Assembly (NCBI RefSeq): GCF_048771995.1
Contig: NC_133063.1
Location: 15,604,063 to 15,668,062 of the forward strand
Direction of reading: 5' to 3'
Source of the DNA: Taeniopygia guttata
Taxonomy: Eukaryota; Chordata; Aves; Passeriformes; Estrildidae
Length of the DNA stretch: 64,000 nt
This document shows positions 47,190 to 60,740 of the stretch, in pieces. Each line of letters starts with the position of its first letter. The stretch's first letter is position 1. The notes beneath the pieces are model-generated. The model was not told the origin of the DNA, searched no databases, and saw nothing but the letters and a program-made list of their open reading frames with translations. Made by a program: the position numbers and the translations under genes.

Positions 47190-47954
47190 CACTCCACACA
47201 GGCATGTTTTTATCTAACCCTTTCTTGCTCTGAGTGAAAGATTAACCCCTTTTCTTTGCAGTGACCTAACTTGCAGTCTGATTGCTGGCTCTGCTTGTTT
47301 ACTTCCCTTTTGCATCACCCTCACAAAAGAAGAAGTCACCATACTAAAGAAACTGCTGCTAGAGGGGAGTAGAGAAAGTCAGCAAGTACTTTGTGAGCAA
47401 TTCCCATCCTTTATTCATCGGTGCGTATGATTTGGGCTAGCCAAACAGTTGGAAATGGTTGTTTCCCTCTTCCCCTGCTCAGGGTGCTTTAACAAGGGAA
47501 GACTGATGTTCTGGAGAGGGGAAGTGCGTCCGCAGCCATTCACTTGTTATGATTCTCCAGGGCCAGAGTGGAATACGTAAACCTCTGGCTCCAGCTAGAG
47601 GCCACTCATGGCTGGGTTTCTAAGCAGAACAGATCTCTCTTTATGAAGTATCACTCTGCTCCGTTAAGGTGTGTGGTACAATAGGCCCAGTATCTCATAG
47701 GGAACAAGAAGACAAGAGAATAGAGAAATTGCTGCTTCCCGGGAAGTGGCTGAACATTGCTCGTCTATGAGAAGTAGAGAATAAATGTTTTCTCTCCTTT
47801 ACTTCTGCATGCACAAACTCAATTTTTTCACTTCAATTAACAGCCTTATCTCAACTGACTACTTGTTTTCCATTTTATGTGCTCTCCCCTGTCACACTAG
47901 GAAAGGGAGTGTGATGGAGTGGCTTAGTGACCACCTGGCATTCAGCCAAGGTGA

Positions 47955-48565
47955 ACCCACTACACCCATTCTAAAAAAGGGTAGAAAGGAACACTCTGGA
48001 AATGACCAACCCATCAGCCTCATGTCAGTGCCTCGGAAGATCACGGAACACATCCTCCTTGAAGCTATGCTAAGGCACATGGAGAACAGGGAGGTGATTT
48101 GGGACAGCCGAGGGTGAGTCTTGCCCGACCTACCCAGTGGCCTTCAATGATGGATCGAGTACATGAAGGGACAAGGGGAAGGCTACAGGTGTCATTTATC
48201 TGGACTACCGTAAAGCCTTTGACATGATCCCCAAAACATTCTCCCTAAATTTGAGAGAGATGGATTTGGTGCCTGGACTGTTGGATGGATAAGAAATTGC
48301 ATGCATGGTGCTTCCAGAGATCAACAGCTAAGAGTCAGGATGGACCTCAAAGTTCTGTTCTCTGAGCAATGTCTATTAATATCTTCATTAATCCTGTACA
48401 CAGAGGTATCCTCAGCAGGTTTGCTGATGTCACCAAGCAGCAGCTGACACACCTGAAGAATGGAATGACTACTAAAGAGATGTGATGTGCTTGAGGAGTG
48501 GAACCATAGCAGTCTCATGTGGTTTAAAAAGATCAAGTATGAGGTGCTGCACCTGAGTCAGGGTA
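47955..48565 (+). mobile_element. CR1 LINE reverse-transcriptase fragment, unit 4
   Basis: Same fragment as 11436-12046. Confidence 0.85.
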
Positions 48566-49145
48566 GGTCTCAGGATGCATCCAGGCACAGTCTGGCCCCA
48601 GGATGCAAAGAGGATGGGAGTTTCTGCCTGTCTGTGCCCTGTCAGCCTGTTGTGTAGGCCCCAAGGCAGCCAGGCTGTTACTACACCACTGTGTCCCTCG
48701 CTCTCTGTGCCCGGCACCTCCGGCCCTGCTGCCCTGCTCCCGGAGCCCTGTCCCCGGGCAGAGCCGTTCCCTGCCCGGGCACTGCCCCTTGGGGTGCTCC
48801 CTGCTGCGGCCTGGGCTGGCCCCAGAGCAGGGTCCCCCTGCGGGTGGCCCCGGGCGGGCCGCGTGTCCCCGGCCGGCTGTGCCCGGGCAGCTGCCTCAGC
48901 CGTGAGGGCTGCAGAGCTGCGGGAGCCCACGGCTCTCTGCCGGCCGCGCTGCAGAGCTCCCAGCTCCAGCTGGCAGGGCCTCAGCGCCCGCCCTGTGCCC
49001 TCCCGCAGGGACAGGCAGGCCAGGCCCTGCTTGCTGCCCTCATGGCGGCATTCCTGGCCCCTGCGCTCTCCAAGGGCTTCTCCAGGGGCACCCTCCTGCG
49101 GCCTTTGGGTCCCTGCACGGGAGCCGTGAGAGACCGGCACAGGGG

Positions 49146-49438
49146 CTGTTGGCAAGGGCCTGGAGGGACAGCGCCAGGGCCAGTGGCTTCCCACTGACAG
49201 AGGGCAGCCTTAGGCTGGAGCTGTGCAAGGACTTCTGCTCTCTGAGGCTGCTGAGCCTCTGGCCCACGCTGCCCACAGGAGCTGTGGCTGCCCCATCCCT
49301 GGCTGTGTTCCAGGCCAGCTTGGATGGGCCTTGGAGCAACCTGGCCTAGCGGAAGGTGTCCCTGCCCTTGGCAGCAGGGCTGGGACAAGACAATTTCTAA
49401 GCACCCTTCCAAGCCAAGGCATTCTGGGATTCTGTGAT
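49146..49438 (+). mobile_element. CR1 LINE 3' end, unit 5
   Basis: Same CR1 ORF2 C-terminus and tail as 451-743. Confidence 0.8.
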
Positions 49439-50683
49439 CAGAGGGGCTGGGGGTGGCTTGGCTTAATTTCGGCTAGAGATAATTCACCACTCTGAGTTTG
49501 GTTGAGTTCAAGGAGTCATGCTCATGAGCCCAGATTCACAGCCCGTGACATTTACCACTACTATAGGCCTGGCTGACATCAATAAAGTCTTGCACACTCC
49601 AGATTCTGCACAAATTGCCTTTTATTGACACCAGAGCAAAGCGTTTTCCAGTTTGCTACTTATAAATGCATTAACTCTAGAGCGGGAATATGGGTTGCAA
49701 CAGATAGCAAGACTGGATATGGCTTTACATCTGTATAAAATTTATATCACGCATGTAATCTATTATAGGCATATGATATAGAATATATATTACAGAGTTA
49801 TATTCATATTTAATGTATACAGCAAGTATATATCATATGTATGCTATATATGTAATAAATATATCTATTTTATGAAAAACCTTCCAGACATAAAGGGACT
49901 ATGAGCAACAATATGTGTCACAACAGACACTGACAATAAATATGTCTTCTACTGTTACTATTTAAACGAAATTACATATGCAACTCTTTAAAATCACTTT
50001 TTATCCTGATGTAACTCCATATTTCATATTTTGATATTATTTATGTTACTATATTGTTTTGATTTATCGTATTTTACTAGTAGATATGATAATTCATAAA
50101 CTTTATAGTATATAACAGGCATACACAATAGATCTATCTATGAAACAAAAGCCTTGATTCTGCTATAGATAAAATTTCATGTCAGCTCCAACACACGTGG
50201 TCTAATGTTGACATAAAGGTGTCTCTTCCAGGGACATGGAGAGGCTCCATCCATTGACTCATCCCGGGTCACCAGTGCCAGTTTTCCCTCATATTCTTTT
50301 TTGCCCCATTTCTATTTTTCTTTTTCTGTCCCAGATTCCCACTTTTTTCATGCTTGAAATTTTAGCTCTCCTCAAAGGCTGGGAAGAACTGCATATTGCA
50401 GGTGGGGTTTGGAGACTTTAGCTCAGCATGTAGAGCAGGGCTCAATGACAGCTGGGTGCCTTTTTTGGAAAGTGAAATGATACAAAGAAGTAGAATAAAC
50501 CCTCCCGTGGCAGTCCACTTTCTGAGGTGCCAGCAGAGGCTGTTGGACCTTCTCCAGAGCCTTTGCACGCATCCTCTTCTCCTTAGCACCAAATTTGTGC
50601 TAGGAGGTGGTTGTCTGCTGCCAGCTGCGAGCAGCACAAGCACTGCTCTGTGCACTTGGCCATGGCTCCTGCCCTTCCTTCAG

Positions 50684-51119
50684 TCATCCTCTCCGAGAGC
50701 GATCCTTTTGAACGTCTTGTGCAGCACCCGGTAATCCCGCATTGCCTGGGTGTGGGCAGCCGGCTGCTGCGCCAGGTGATGGAAGAGATTGTATGTCCTA
50801 CCCATTCTTACATCTGGGGGTAAATTGATGTCCTGAGGAAACCTCCGGTTACCCACAATGAAGTGCTGGAGGCATTTTTGTCACAAACATATATGCAGGC
50901 TGTCCCTGATATCCGTCAGTCGCTCCCGGAGATGTCCCCTGCTCCACGATGACACGGGCATAGCAATGAGCAGGTGCATGACAATGGTCTTCATGGTGTA
51001 GGTGGAGAAGCTGAAGCCCAGAACAAGATGGGAGAAGAACTGAAGGCATTTGAGGTGCGAGCTGTCAGGGGGGGCCTGCCTGGCAATGTACTTGAAGAAC
51101 TCAGCCTCTGCCACAGCGT
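50684..51119 (-). pseudogene. ITPRIPL1-like remnant 'A', unit 5
   Basis: Same extent and in-frame TGA (50881-50883). A private change at 50962 (catagcaatg) is silent in the remnant's ITPRIPL1-like frame, turning a GCC codon into GCT within the LLIAMPV stretch. Confidence 0.83.
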
Positions 51120-51450
51120 AATACAACTAATCACCTTACTTTGTAGCCGCAACATCCAAGCCTGCACCACAGCCTGTTAACTACATATCCAATTATAACT
51201 TGTTACTTGTATCAACAACAACCCTTTTTATACAGACATTGTTAACAACATTGCCCAAAAGTTTAAATTTGCTTTTTTTGTTCATAACAACACTGTTGCT
51301 GCTGCTGATGGCAGAGTGCTGCTGCGCAGAAGCTTTATATCGTCTCTTTCTGTATCCCACGTTCCTTCCCCTCTCTTTTCCTCGGGGACGTGAGGTAGTT
51401 TTCTGCTACTGCCTGTGAAGCCCACAAGCACATACGCATGATCACCTCTT

Positions 51451-53010
51451 TCATGAGCCAATGAGCAGCACACTTGCGAGCTGACGCCGAATATCCTGGT
51501 ACTCGCTCATCGCCTGAGAGTGGGCAGCTGGACACCGTGCCAGCTGATGGAAGAGATTGGGTGGCTCAGCTGCTGCAATGTCCAGGGGCAAGCTAATCTC
51601 CTGAGGCAATCTCTTGTTGCCTATGATAAAGTGGTTAAGGCATTTCTCCTCCAGAGAGCAGCGCAGGTTCACACTGATATCTCGCATGCGCTGCAAGAAA
51701 TACTTCCTGCGCCATTGTGACACGGGGAGACCGTTCAGGAGATGCATGACGATGGTCTTCAGGGTGTAGTTGGAAAAGCCTGTGCCCAGCAGAAGGCGGC
51801 AGAAAAGCTGCAGACATCTCAGGTGCAAACTGTCGGGGGGGGCCTTCCTGGCAATGTGCATGAAGAACTTCACCTCTGCCACAGCATAAGTCTCAGGCCA
51901 TAGAGTGCTTGGGGTGCGTGTTTCCCTAGGCTGGCTGCTCACGAATATGTCAGAGCCACCTCTCCGCACCCCGAACAGGATCTCAATCCTGAAGCTTTCT
52001 CCGCCACTGATCGCCTTGAATTGGCAGGAGTGTGTGGAGGGCAGCGGGATTAAATTCCGGTTTTGTAACTGAGGCAAAGGTGGCATGATTGCTTTCACCA
52101 GTTGCTGGAACCAGCGGGCAGTTTTCTGCACGTCCAGGTAGGAGTCGGTGCACAGGGTGTCTAGGAGGCTGGGATCCTGATTGCTCCTCAGCTCCTCCTC
52201 GGGGTTGTGCAGGAAGCACAGCATGTTCTCACCCTGCTGCTGCCTCGTGCAGGTGCACTCCAGCTGCACGCGGACACGGAAGTTCCTCACGTGCCTCTGC
52301 CCCTCACCGTCCAGCTCCAGGTGGAAGCTGTGGCCTCGGGGAGGAGTCATGGGTATGAGCACATGGTACACGACATCCTGCTCCCAGGGACTCCACCCTT
52401 CAAAGGCACTGCCCACCCCGATGGGTCGGTGCAGGACTGGGTAGAAACTGTCAAACAAGACATGCCCAAAGTAAATTGTATAATCGTCCATCAGGTCAGT
52501 TATCCACTCACAGACTCTCTGCAGGTCCTCTACAGGCCCCTCTATGCGCTCCATTATATCTTGTCCAACACGATCGTCAACATTGTCTTCTTCTTCTTGG
52601 ACTACATTTGCAACATCATTGTCATTGTTGTTTTCTGCAAGTGCAGCCCCATTGGCAACATCATTTCCATCATTGTCATCTTCATTTCCAGCAACATTGC
52701 CAACTTCCTCTTCATTTGCACCATGGTTTTCTTCTTCATTCTCCTCTCTCCTCAGGCTGCTTTTCCACCCAATAATCCACAGCACCAAGACCAGGGCCAG
52801 GAGCACAGCAACAGCTAAGAGCTGCAAGTTTGGCATCTTCTTCTGGGAGAGCTGCTCCACCTGCTGCTCCAGCCGAAGCCTCTCCCATTCCAAGTACTTT
52901 GCACGCGCTTCCATGCGCCAATGTGTTTCCTCATCCAAACCATCACCCACGGGCGGCGGGTACTGGATGAGACCTTGCAAGAGCGCGAACAGGAACACGA
53001 CTGGATCCAT
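51451..53010 (-). CDS. ITPRIPL1: ITPRIPL1-like Mab-21-domain membrane protein, copy B5
   Basis: Open 519-codon copy of the B1/B4 protein form with one private change, Arg216His (VVYHVLIPM instead of VVYRVLIPM). This is the only amino-acid difference inside the Mab-21-like domain among the full copies. It falls where human ITPRIPL1 has the Asp of KFDVLVP. Promoter, intron and orientation are as in the other copies. Confidence 0.9.
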   Translation of the reverse strand: MDPVVFLFALLQGLIQYPPPVGDGLDEETHWRMEARAKYLEWERLRLEQQVEQLSQKKMPNLQLLAVAVLLALVLVLWIIGWKSSLRREENEEENHGANEEEVGNVAGNEDDNDGNDVANGAALAENNNDNDVANVVQEEEDNVDDRVGQDIMERIEGPVEDLQRVCEWITDLMDDYTIYFGHVLFDSFYPVLHRPIGVGSAFEGWSPWEQDVVYHVLIPMTPPRGHSFHLELDGEGQRHVRNFRVRVQLECTCTRQQQGENMLCFLHNPEEELRSNQDPSLLDTLCTDSYLDVQKTARWFQQLVKAIMPPLPQLQNRNLIPLPSTHSCQFKAISGGESFRIEILFGVRRGGSDIFVSSQPRETRTPSTLWPETYAVAEVKFFMHIARKAPPDSLHLRCLQLFCRLLLGTGFSNYTLKTIVMHLLNGLPVSQWRRKYFLQRMRDISVNLRCSLEEKCLNHFIIGNKRLPQEISLPLDIAAAEPPNLFHQLARCPAAHSQAMSEYQDIRRQLASVLLIGS

Positions 53011-53013
53011 GGT

Positions 53014-53320
53014 CTGCAGGAGGAGGGAGAGAAGGCCTTGAGTGGGGAAGGGAGGGCGGGAACTACTGCTTGCTGCAGGGAGGACAGGATGCTCAGGGTT
53101 CTGGGCGCAGGAAGGACAGGGCCCCAGACAGCTGGCAGGCAGCAAGGGCTATCCCAGTGCCCCTGGAGCTGCAGCAGCAGCAGCAGCAGCCCTGTGGCCT
53201 GCCCAAGGCTCTCCCATGAGGGGCTGTCCCTGCCTGCAGGGGGAGAAGCCAGCCCCGGTTGCAGCGTTTCTGCCCCAGCCCTTGTCCCCAGCCCAGCCTC
53301 CCCGCCGTGTGTGTACTCAC
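53014..53320 (-). other. Intron in the 5' UTR of ITPRIPL1-like B5
   Basis: Donor and acceptor preserved as in B1; length 307 bases. Confidence 0.75.
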
Positions 53321-53335
53321 CGCTTGCCCAAGCAA

Positions 53336-53435
53336 TAGAGGGCCAGCGTTAACCTGCTGGGGCCTTTTATTGCTTCCCCCTCTGTGACACGTCCCCTGTG
53401 ATGTCACAGGTGCCAGAGCGCATCACAGACCAGCC
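53336..53435 (-). promoter_or_regulatory. Probable core promoter of ITPRIPL1-like B5
   Basis: TATA-like element at 53363-53371 and CRE-like palindrome at 53395-53410, unchanged from B1. Confidence 0.55.
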
Positions 53436-56400
53436 AACCCCACCCTTTGTCCCCTCAGCCAACTCCTCCCTCAGGAACTCAGAAAGGCCCTGGTGCACTG
53501 CTTAAGGCTGCTTTTGAGGGAAGCTTCTTCAAATAACTCCCATTGTTCTCTCTTTTGGATTTATTTTCATCTGCCTTCCACTCACAATCTCATAGATATC
53601 CCTGTTGGAAGGCGCCCTTGAGGATCATTGAGTCTAAGCTTTGACTCCTCACGGGTTGAGCTACACTCAGATCTCAGAATCAGAGTGGTTGAAAAAGTCC
53701 CTGAAGATCCCACAGTGGGACCGCGAACCTAACACTGCCTACTCCTTTAAGAAATTGAGTCCTCAAATATTCCATGCCTTTTCAATCCCTTCAAGAGTGG
53801 GGACTCAGCTATTTCCCTAGGCAGCCACTTTCCACACTTGATAGTACTTTTGATGAAAGCAGTTTTTCTAAAATCCAATCTAAACATCTATATCTGATGC
53901 AACGTGAGGTCATTTTCCTTGTTCTTATTGCTTGTTTCCTTGTGTCACTGGACAAGTGGGATGTTCAGACATGCCCATTGTTAGCCAAAGATTTTGTCAA
54001 CAGTTCATGTTTAAGAAATCACTCTGGCCCGCAAGTTCTAAAGATCAAATCTATTTATAAAATGAATTATTTATTAAATAAACAAGAGATAATAGATGAA
54101 AGATCTCGGAGTTACTTACTACTCAGTATAAAACTAAAAGGTACTAGACGTAGATTAAACCATAACAAACAATGTACAACATGAAGGTATCTATAGGAAA
54201 GCTTGTCAAAGAAACAGGAGTCAAATCTTACACACCACAGTGATGATGATGATAATTATTTGGATGTCTTTCACTTAACCTCCTCAGCAGTAATTGCAAA
54301 ACAAGTGTCCTTGTCCACAAGAGAAACACCACACATTTCCAGAGAAATGTATAGAAAATTTCTGCTTTGTGAAAGTTTGGTATGGCTTTTGAGAGTTATA
54401 AAGTGAGGTGCCTGTCAGTGAGAAATCCAGCTTGTCTTTCCAGCTCTCACTTTAACAGTAAGATGTTTCTTGGCAGCTGGGAGATGCCAGCCCACTGTTA
54501 GCCCCACAGTGGCAAAAGAATTCACTGCAAGACTGTTATTCCTGTTTGAATTACCTGTCCAGGTAACAAACCACAGATCAGCTCTTGAGCAGAATGAGAT
54601 GCCCTGCCACACCTGGGAGAAGAAATCAATCCCCACCCGGCTACAACCTCCCTTCAGGGAGCTGTAGGGAACTGTAAGGTCCCTCTGAGGCGCTTTTTCT
54701 CTCTGCTAAACACCCCCACTATTGCAGCGGGCAGTGTTCTGAGTGCCATGACCTTTCTGAAGAAGCCTCACAAAACACCTCGCCGTCTGTGCTCACACCG
54801 GGTGATTTCAGCTCTTTTATGATCCGGGCGACGCAGAAGAAGAGACGGGGTCTTTGTGGGGACTTCCAAGGTGAGCCTTTATTGAGCTTCTTCCTTGAGA
54901 TGGTCCAGGGACAAAGAGCCACTCAGGCTGGGAAAGCAGGGATTTACACAGGGATCTTGAGGGGCGGGACAGAACACTAGGGCCAACGGGATGAGGGCAC
55001 AGGGGTGGAGTGAGGGGGAAGGGCCAACGGGATACATTAAATCTGCATGTCACAACAAGGCATGCTGGGAGAAGCCTTTATCCTCAACCTAAGTGGGTAT
55101 GGCTTGAGAGGTTTTCCCTCCAGGGGAGTGCTGTGGATTCTTTCCCTCTTGGCCCACCAGCCTCCACACCCCACTTCCCTCAGCCCTCTTTCATCAGACT
55201 TGTGCTCTTATAGAAGTGTTTCTAATAAAAAGGACAAGCATTTGTGGACATCAATGCCCTTCAAACTACATGCTCAGGGGCCCTTCTTAATTAGTTCCTG
55301 AGCTTGCTCTCCTACAACCCTTGGGAGTAGCTCTGCGGACAGTTTTTTCCATAACACCTAAGATTTTTTTACTCAAGCACTTCTTGATTACTGTGCCCAA
55401 GACAGCATCAATCACCACTTCACCCACAAGAACATCTCTACAGACAAACTCCAGGTCTAGGAGGGCACTTTTCCTAGTTGGCTCCCACAGTACTCATGTC
55501 AAAAAGCTACTTTCAGTGTGTACTTCCAGAATTTTCTGGGCTTGTTCAGCTCTTCCCTGTGATGTCTCCATTTGCAGCTAAGAAGTTGAGGTGCACCATG
55601 AGTATGACTTTGTGTGACTGATCAAGAGATTTCCTTTCATTCCTTAGAGCATTATCCACCAGTGTCATCATCCTGGCTCAGTGATCCCTTAGAGACTGAG
55701 TGAAGCTCACAGAGGGAATAGATTGTCTCACAAAAGGGATGGCAGACAGTGTCCAAGTGTGCTTTTACTCTAGAGGAAAGGTGTGGCAGCAATTCCCCCT
55801 GCTGATTGAGCAGTGCCTTCTCCATGTCCTGCATGCTCGGGTCTGTGTCAGATTTTGCCCAGGCAGTGTCTAAGGATGGGTAGCTCCTCCATACAGACCC
55901 CAGTGAACACAAGGAGGAATCTTAGCGATGCCTCTTGCACGGTCCCTGACCAGCTGCAGCTGCCAGCAAGAATTTCTGGGTCCATCTAAAATGGTCACCC
56001 TGGCTGTGACAGTGTTAGAGGAAAGGGGGATGAAAGCCATCTTCGTAGCCGCTGAAGTGTGACGACCCATGCTTAAGGGGAAGGAAGCGCTGAAGATTTG
56101 CGATCCAAATGAGTAACAAAAGTCAGGGGGTCCACAATCAGAAAACTTTATTACCTAACTACACACTGGGCTTGGAAATCAATATGTTAGTCCCCTGACA
56201 TGAGCACAAGGCAGTGGGTTGTGGATAAAGGGGTAGGGTTAAAGGGAAGAGAAGAAAAAGAGGGAGAGATGAATTAAAGAAAGAGAGAAAGAAAAAGACA
56301 AAGAAGAAAAGAGAGACAAAAAAAGAACACCCGTCCTGGTTCCAGTGTTGATCCAGTTAATGGAATGTCAATCCTGGCTGCAGTGCCAATCCTGGCAATA

Positions 56401-57352
56401 ATCCTGAGTTCAGCATCAATCCAGCTGTGCTGGTCTGGTCTATGAGATGTCCAGGGTCCTGAGGGCACTTTCCAGGCTTGGGGGTTACCTTTTTATCGAC
56501 AGGTTTCTCTGCCCTAAACACAGGTTTCCCACTTTCTATGTCAATTAATTACCATGTACAGTCTTTTCTTTCAGGCCTTCCTGGACATGGGGCAGAGGGC
56601 TTTGGTGCTTTTTGAGGGTCTTAATCCTACTCTATAGTCCACGCTCTCTTCTTGGCCTTATTCTTGTGCTTATGCTGTACTGTGCTGTGGCTCTTTCTCA
56701 CTGAAAAGTGCTGCCCTATTTCCGCCTGGCCCCCCTTCTCCAGCCATATCTTGGTCTTTCTCACAGCATTTTAATACCAGCAGTCCTTGGCTATTACCAA
56801 CAGTTCCTGGTTGGCTCCACTGCCATACAATTATCAATGTTAGAGACTCACTCATTGCTCCCTTATATTCTGAGAATCAAGAGCTCAAAAGGTCTCCCTT
56901 TGGACACTTTACAGTTGCAACAGAGTGGGATTTAGTCATAGGAATGTTCCATCATTCAGGTCTTTTCTCTGTAACTTTGTTTGAAGGTTTGTCAACAAGA
57001 ATATTATTCCACTTGGGTTCTTAGTCAAAAAAAGTCAGCAAAGAAAAATAAATCAGCAAAGAAAAATAATTTTCCAAGGCTGTTCATTAAAAAAAAAAGA
57101 AAAAAAATTGCACTAGTTAGACACCTGTTAGTTCCTGGGAACAAAGAATGTTTCTGATACATTCAAAAGGAGCTTAATATAAATGGAGTTTGTCAAGGCT
57201 TAGGCCTAATGAGGGTTTCTCAGATTGTAGTGCAGCCAGGGGCAAGGGGAGTCCATCACCACAATCCGCCCTGCAATGGAAGTCAGCTTCTCTGGGCCTC
57301 CACACGGTAGTCATCTCTGGATGCTGTGCTGGGGAGACTGCCAAGACAACCC

Positions 57353-57946
57353 TGTTATGGACAGGCTTACAACGAAAACTTCAAAGTAACAAAAAAAAGC
57401 AGGCCAGTTAATTACAAACAAGTAAGCCTGTTTATTACAGACAGAACAACTGGAAGCCAAAGCCTCCGACTAGTCCGGAGACTGTTTCAACAATTTAGTA
57501 ATTGTACACCTAGGGGCATTTCTAAGGATACCAGCTCCAAGCAAAGACCTGGGTGTCACACACCCCAGGCCTTTTAAAGTCTCTCTCTTCTTCCCTTACT
57601 GGGGCGCTCAGGATCCGTGCTGTGATCGGTTTCTTTTTCTGTTGCTGATTGGCCCATAAGCTGGTGCAATCATTTTGAGATTCTTGCTTCTTATTGGCTG
57701 GTCTCTCCTCCAGTCTTAATCCAAGCTGTGGCTGTGCTCTACGATGGTATACTTCTAGAAGCTTCTCTGCCCCCCCTCCACAAAGATTGGCATTTCCTCC
57801 CTGGTTCCAGTCCCCTTTCAGGTGTATACAACAGTATTGATCTCTAATACAACTAATCACCTTACTTTGTAGCCACAACATCCAAGCCTGCACCACACCC
57901 TGTTAACTACTTATCCAATTATAACTTGTTACTTGTATCAACAACA
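57353..57946 (-). mobile_element. Solo LTR, unit 5
   Basis: Same element at the same place as in unit 1; copied with the array unit. Confidence 0.68.
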
Positions 57947-58176
57947 ACCCTTTTTATACAGACATTGTTAACAACATTGCCCAAAAGTTTAAATTTTTAT
58001 TTTTTGTTCATAACAACACTGTAGCTGCTGCTGATGGCAGAGTGCTGCTGCGCAGAAGCTTTATATCGTCTCTTTCTGTATCCCACATTCCCCTCTCTTT
58101 TCCTCGGGGACGTGAGGTGGTTTTCTGCTACTGCCTGTGAAGCCCACAAGCACAGCTGTACGCATGATCACCTCTT

Positions 58177-58550
58177 TCAGCAGCCAATGAGCAGCACACT
58201 TGCGAGCTGACGCCGAACATCCTGGTACTCGCTCATCACCTGAGAGTGGGCAGCTGGACACCGTGCCAGCTGATGGAAGAGATTGGGTGGCTCAGCTGCT
58301 GCAATGTCCAGGGGCAAGCTAATCTCCTGAGGCAATCTCTTGTTGCCTATGATAAAGTGGTTAAGGCATTTCTCCTCCAGAGAGCAGCGCAGGTTCACAC
58401 TGATATCTCGCATGCGCTGCAAGAAATACCTCCTGCGCCATTGTGACACGGGGAGACTGTTCAGGAGGTGCATGACGATGGTCTTCAGGGTGTAGGTGGA
58501 AAAGCCTGTGCCCAGCAGAAGGCGGCAGAAAAGCTGCAGACATCTCAGGT
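58177..58550 (-). pseudogene. ITPRIPL1-like remnant 'C', unit 5
   Basis: Has a private Ala-to-Val (SQVMSEYQ); otherwise as in unit 1. Confidence 0.82.
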
Positions 58551-58891
58551 TGACCAACATCTCTTGCAGCCTGCAACTCACCTCAGAGCAGTCAAAGAGT
58601 GTCAATAAGGACTGGAGGGATCACAGCGTTTTCTGGATGCAGCTCCAACCTTGGCAGAAATAAACCAACCTACAACCCCCTGGCATGAGGCTTTCCCACT
58701 ACCACTGGTCCCACCAAAGCCAATTCTCCTGTTCCGAGGCTGAAGGTAGAAGTGAAGATGAGGAGAGTAAAGAGAAAAGCAGCTGCATAAGTTCGAGCAC
58801 TAGAGTGAAGTTCCTTTTAATGACTTTATGAAATGACATTACCAAATACTCCTTGGGTTAAAAGTGGCTTCCCATCGCAGTAGTATGGACT

Positions 58892-59364
58892 TGTTTAGGT
58901 TGAAAAAGATCTCTAAGATTGTAGAGAGTCCACCCACAAACCTGACATTGACAAGTCGACTTTGAAACCATGTCCCCAGGTGCCACATCCACACATTCCA
59001 TAAGAGTCTCCAGACATGACAATATCATTAATTCCACGGGCAGCCATGACAACTCTTAACAACCTTTTCAGAGGAGAAATTTGTCCTTAATACCCAATCT
59101 AAGCCCCCCCCTGACAGAAGTTGAGGCCATTTCCTCTTGTCCTCTCCCTTGTTTCCTGGGAGCAGAGCCTGACCCCCACCTGGGGTGTGGCTCCACACTT
59201 CTGTCAGGGAGTTGTAGAGAACAAGAAAGCCCCCCTGAGCCTCCTCTTCTCCATTCTCAGCCCCTCCAGCTCCCTCAGCTGCTCCTCATCAGACTTAATC
59301 ACCAGACCCTTTCCTGTGCTCAGGCCTTTGCCGCCACTGCTTTGGGACCTGTTGCAGCATTCCA
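58892..59364 (-). mobile_element. CR1 LINE 3' region on -, unit 5
   Basis: Same fragment as 10199-10670, with the extra base after the C-run as in unit 2. Confidence 0.8.
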
Positions 59365-60129
59365 CACTCCACACAGGCATGTTTTTATCTAACCCTTTCT
59401 TGCTCTGAGTGAAAGATTAACCCCTTTTCTTTGCAGTGACCTAACTTGCAGTCTGATTGCTGGCTCTGCTTGTTTACTTCCCTTTTGCATCACCCTCACA
59501 AAAGAAGAAGTCACCATACTAAAGAAACTGCTGCTAGAGGGGAGTAGAGAAAGTCAGCAAGTACTTTGTGAGCAATTCCCATCCTTTATTCATCAGTGCG
59601 TATGATTTGGGCTAGCCAAACAGTTGGAAATGGTTGTTTCCCTCTTCCCCTGCTCAGGGTGCTTTAACAAGGGAAGACTGATGTTCTGGAGAGGGGAAGT
59701 GCGTCCGCAGCCATTCACTTGTTATGATTCTCCAGGGCCAGAGTGGAATACATAAACCTCTGGCTCCAGCTAGAGGCCACTCATGGCTGGGTTTCTAAGC
59801 AGAACAGATCTCTCTTTATGAAGTATCACTCTGCTCCGTTAAGGTGTGTGGTACAATAGGCCCAGTATCTCATAGGGAACAAGAAGACAAGAGAATAGAG
59901 AAATTGCTGCCTCCCGGGAAGTGGCTGAACATTGCTCGTCTATGAGAAGTAGAGAATAAATGTTTTTTCTCCTTTACTTCTGCATGCACAAACTCAATTT
60001 TTTCACTTCAATTAACAGCCTTATCTCAACTGACTACTTGTTTTCCATTTTATGTTCTCTCCCCTGTCACACTAGGAAAGGGAGTGTGATGGAGTGGCTT
60101 AGTGACCACCTGGCATTCAGCCAAGGTGA

Positions 60130-60740
60130 ACCCACTACACCCATTCTAAAAAAGGGTAGAAAGGAATACTCTGGAAATGACCAACCCATCAGCCTCATGT
60201 CAGTGCCTCGGAAGATCACGGAACACATCCTCCTTGAAGCTATGCTAAGGCACATGGAGAACAGGGAGGTGATTTGGGACAGCCGAGGGTGAGTCTTGCC
60301 CGACCTACCCAGTGGCCTTCAATGATGGATCGAGTACATGAAGGGACAAGGGGAAGGCTACAGGTGTCATTTATCTGGACTACCGTAAAGCCTTTGACAT
60401 GATCCCCAAAACATTCTCCCTAAATTTGAGAGAGATGGATTTGGTGCCTGGACTGTTGGATGGATAAGAAATTGCATGCATGGTGCTTCCAGAGATCAAC
60501 AGCTAAGAGTCAGGATGGACCTCAAAGTTCTGTTCTCTGAGCAATGTCTATTAATATCTTCATTAATCCTGTACACAGAGGTATCCTCAGCAGGTTTGCT
60601 GATGTCACCAAGCAGCAGCTGACACACCTGAAGAATGGAATGACTACTAAAGAGATGTGATGTGCTTGAGGAGTGGAACCATAGCAGTCTCATGTGGTTT
60701 AAAAAGATCAAGTATGAGGTGCTGCACCTGAGTCAGGGTA
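60130..60740 (+). mobile_element. CR1 LINE reverse-transcriptase fragment, unit 5
   Basis: Same fragment as 11436-12046. Confidence 0.85.

Larger units (their letters stand above)
36521..48695. repeat. Tandem array unit 4 (12,175 bp)
   Basis: Fourth copy. The B gene matches unit 1 in protein sequence (MPN form). The 947-equivalent site is G, as in unit 2, while the 1238-equivalent site is G, as in unit 1. Its C remnant has a private Arg-to-His change. Confidence 0.97.
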
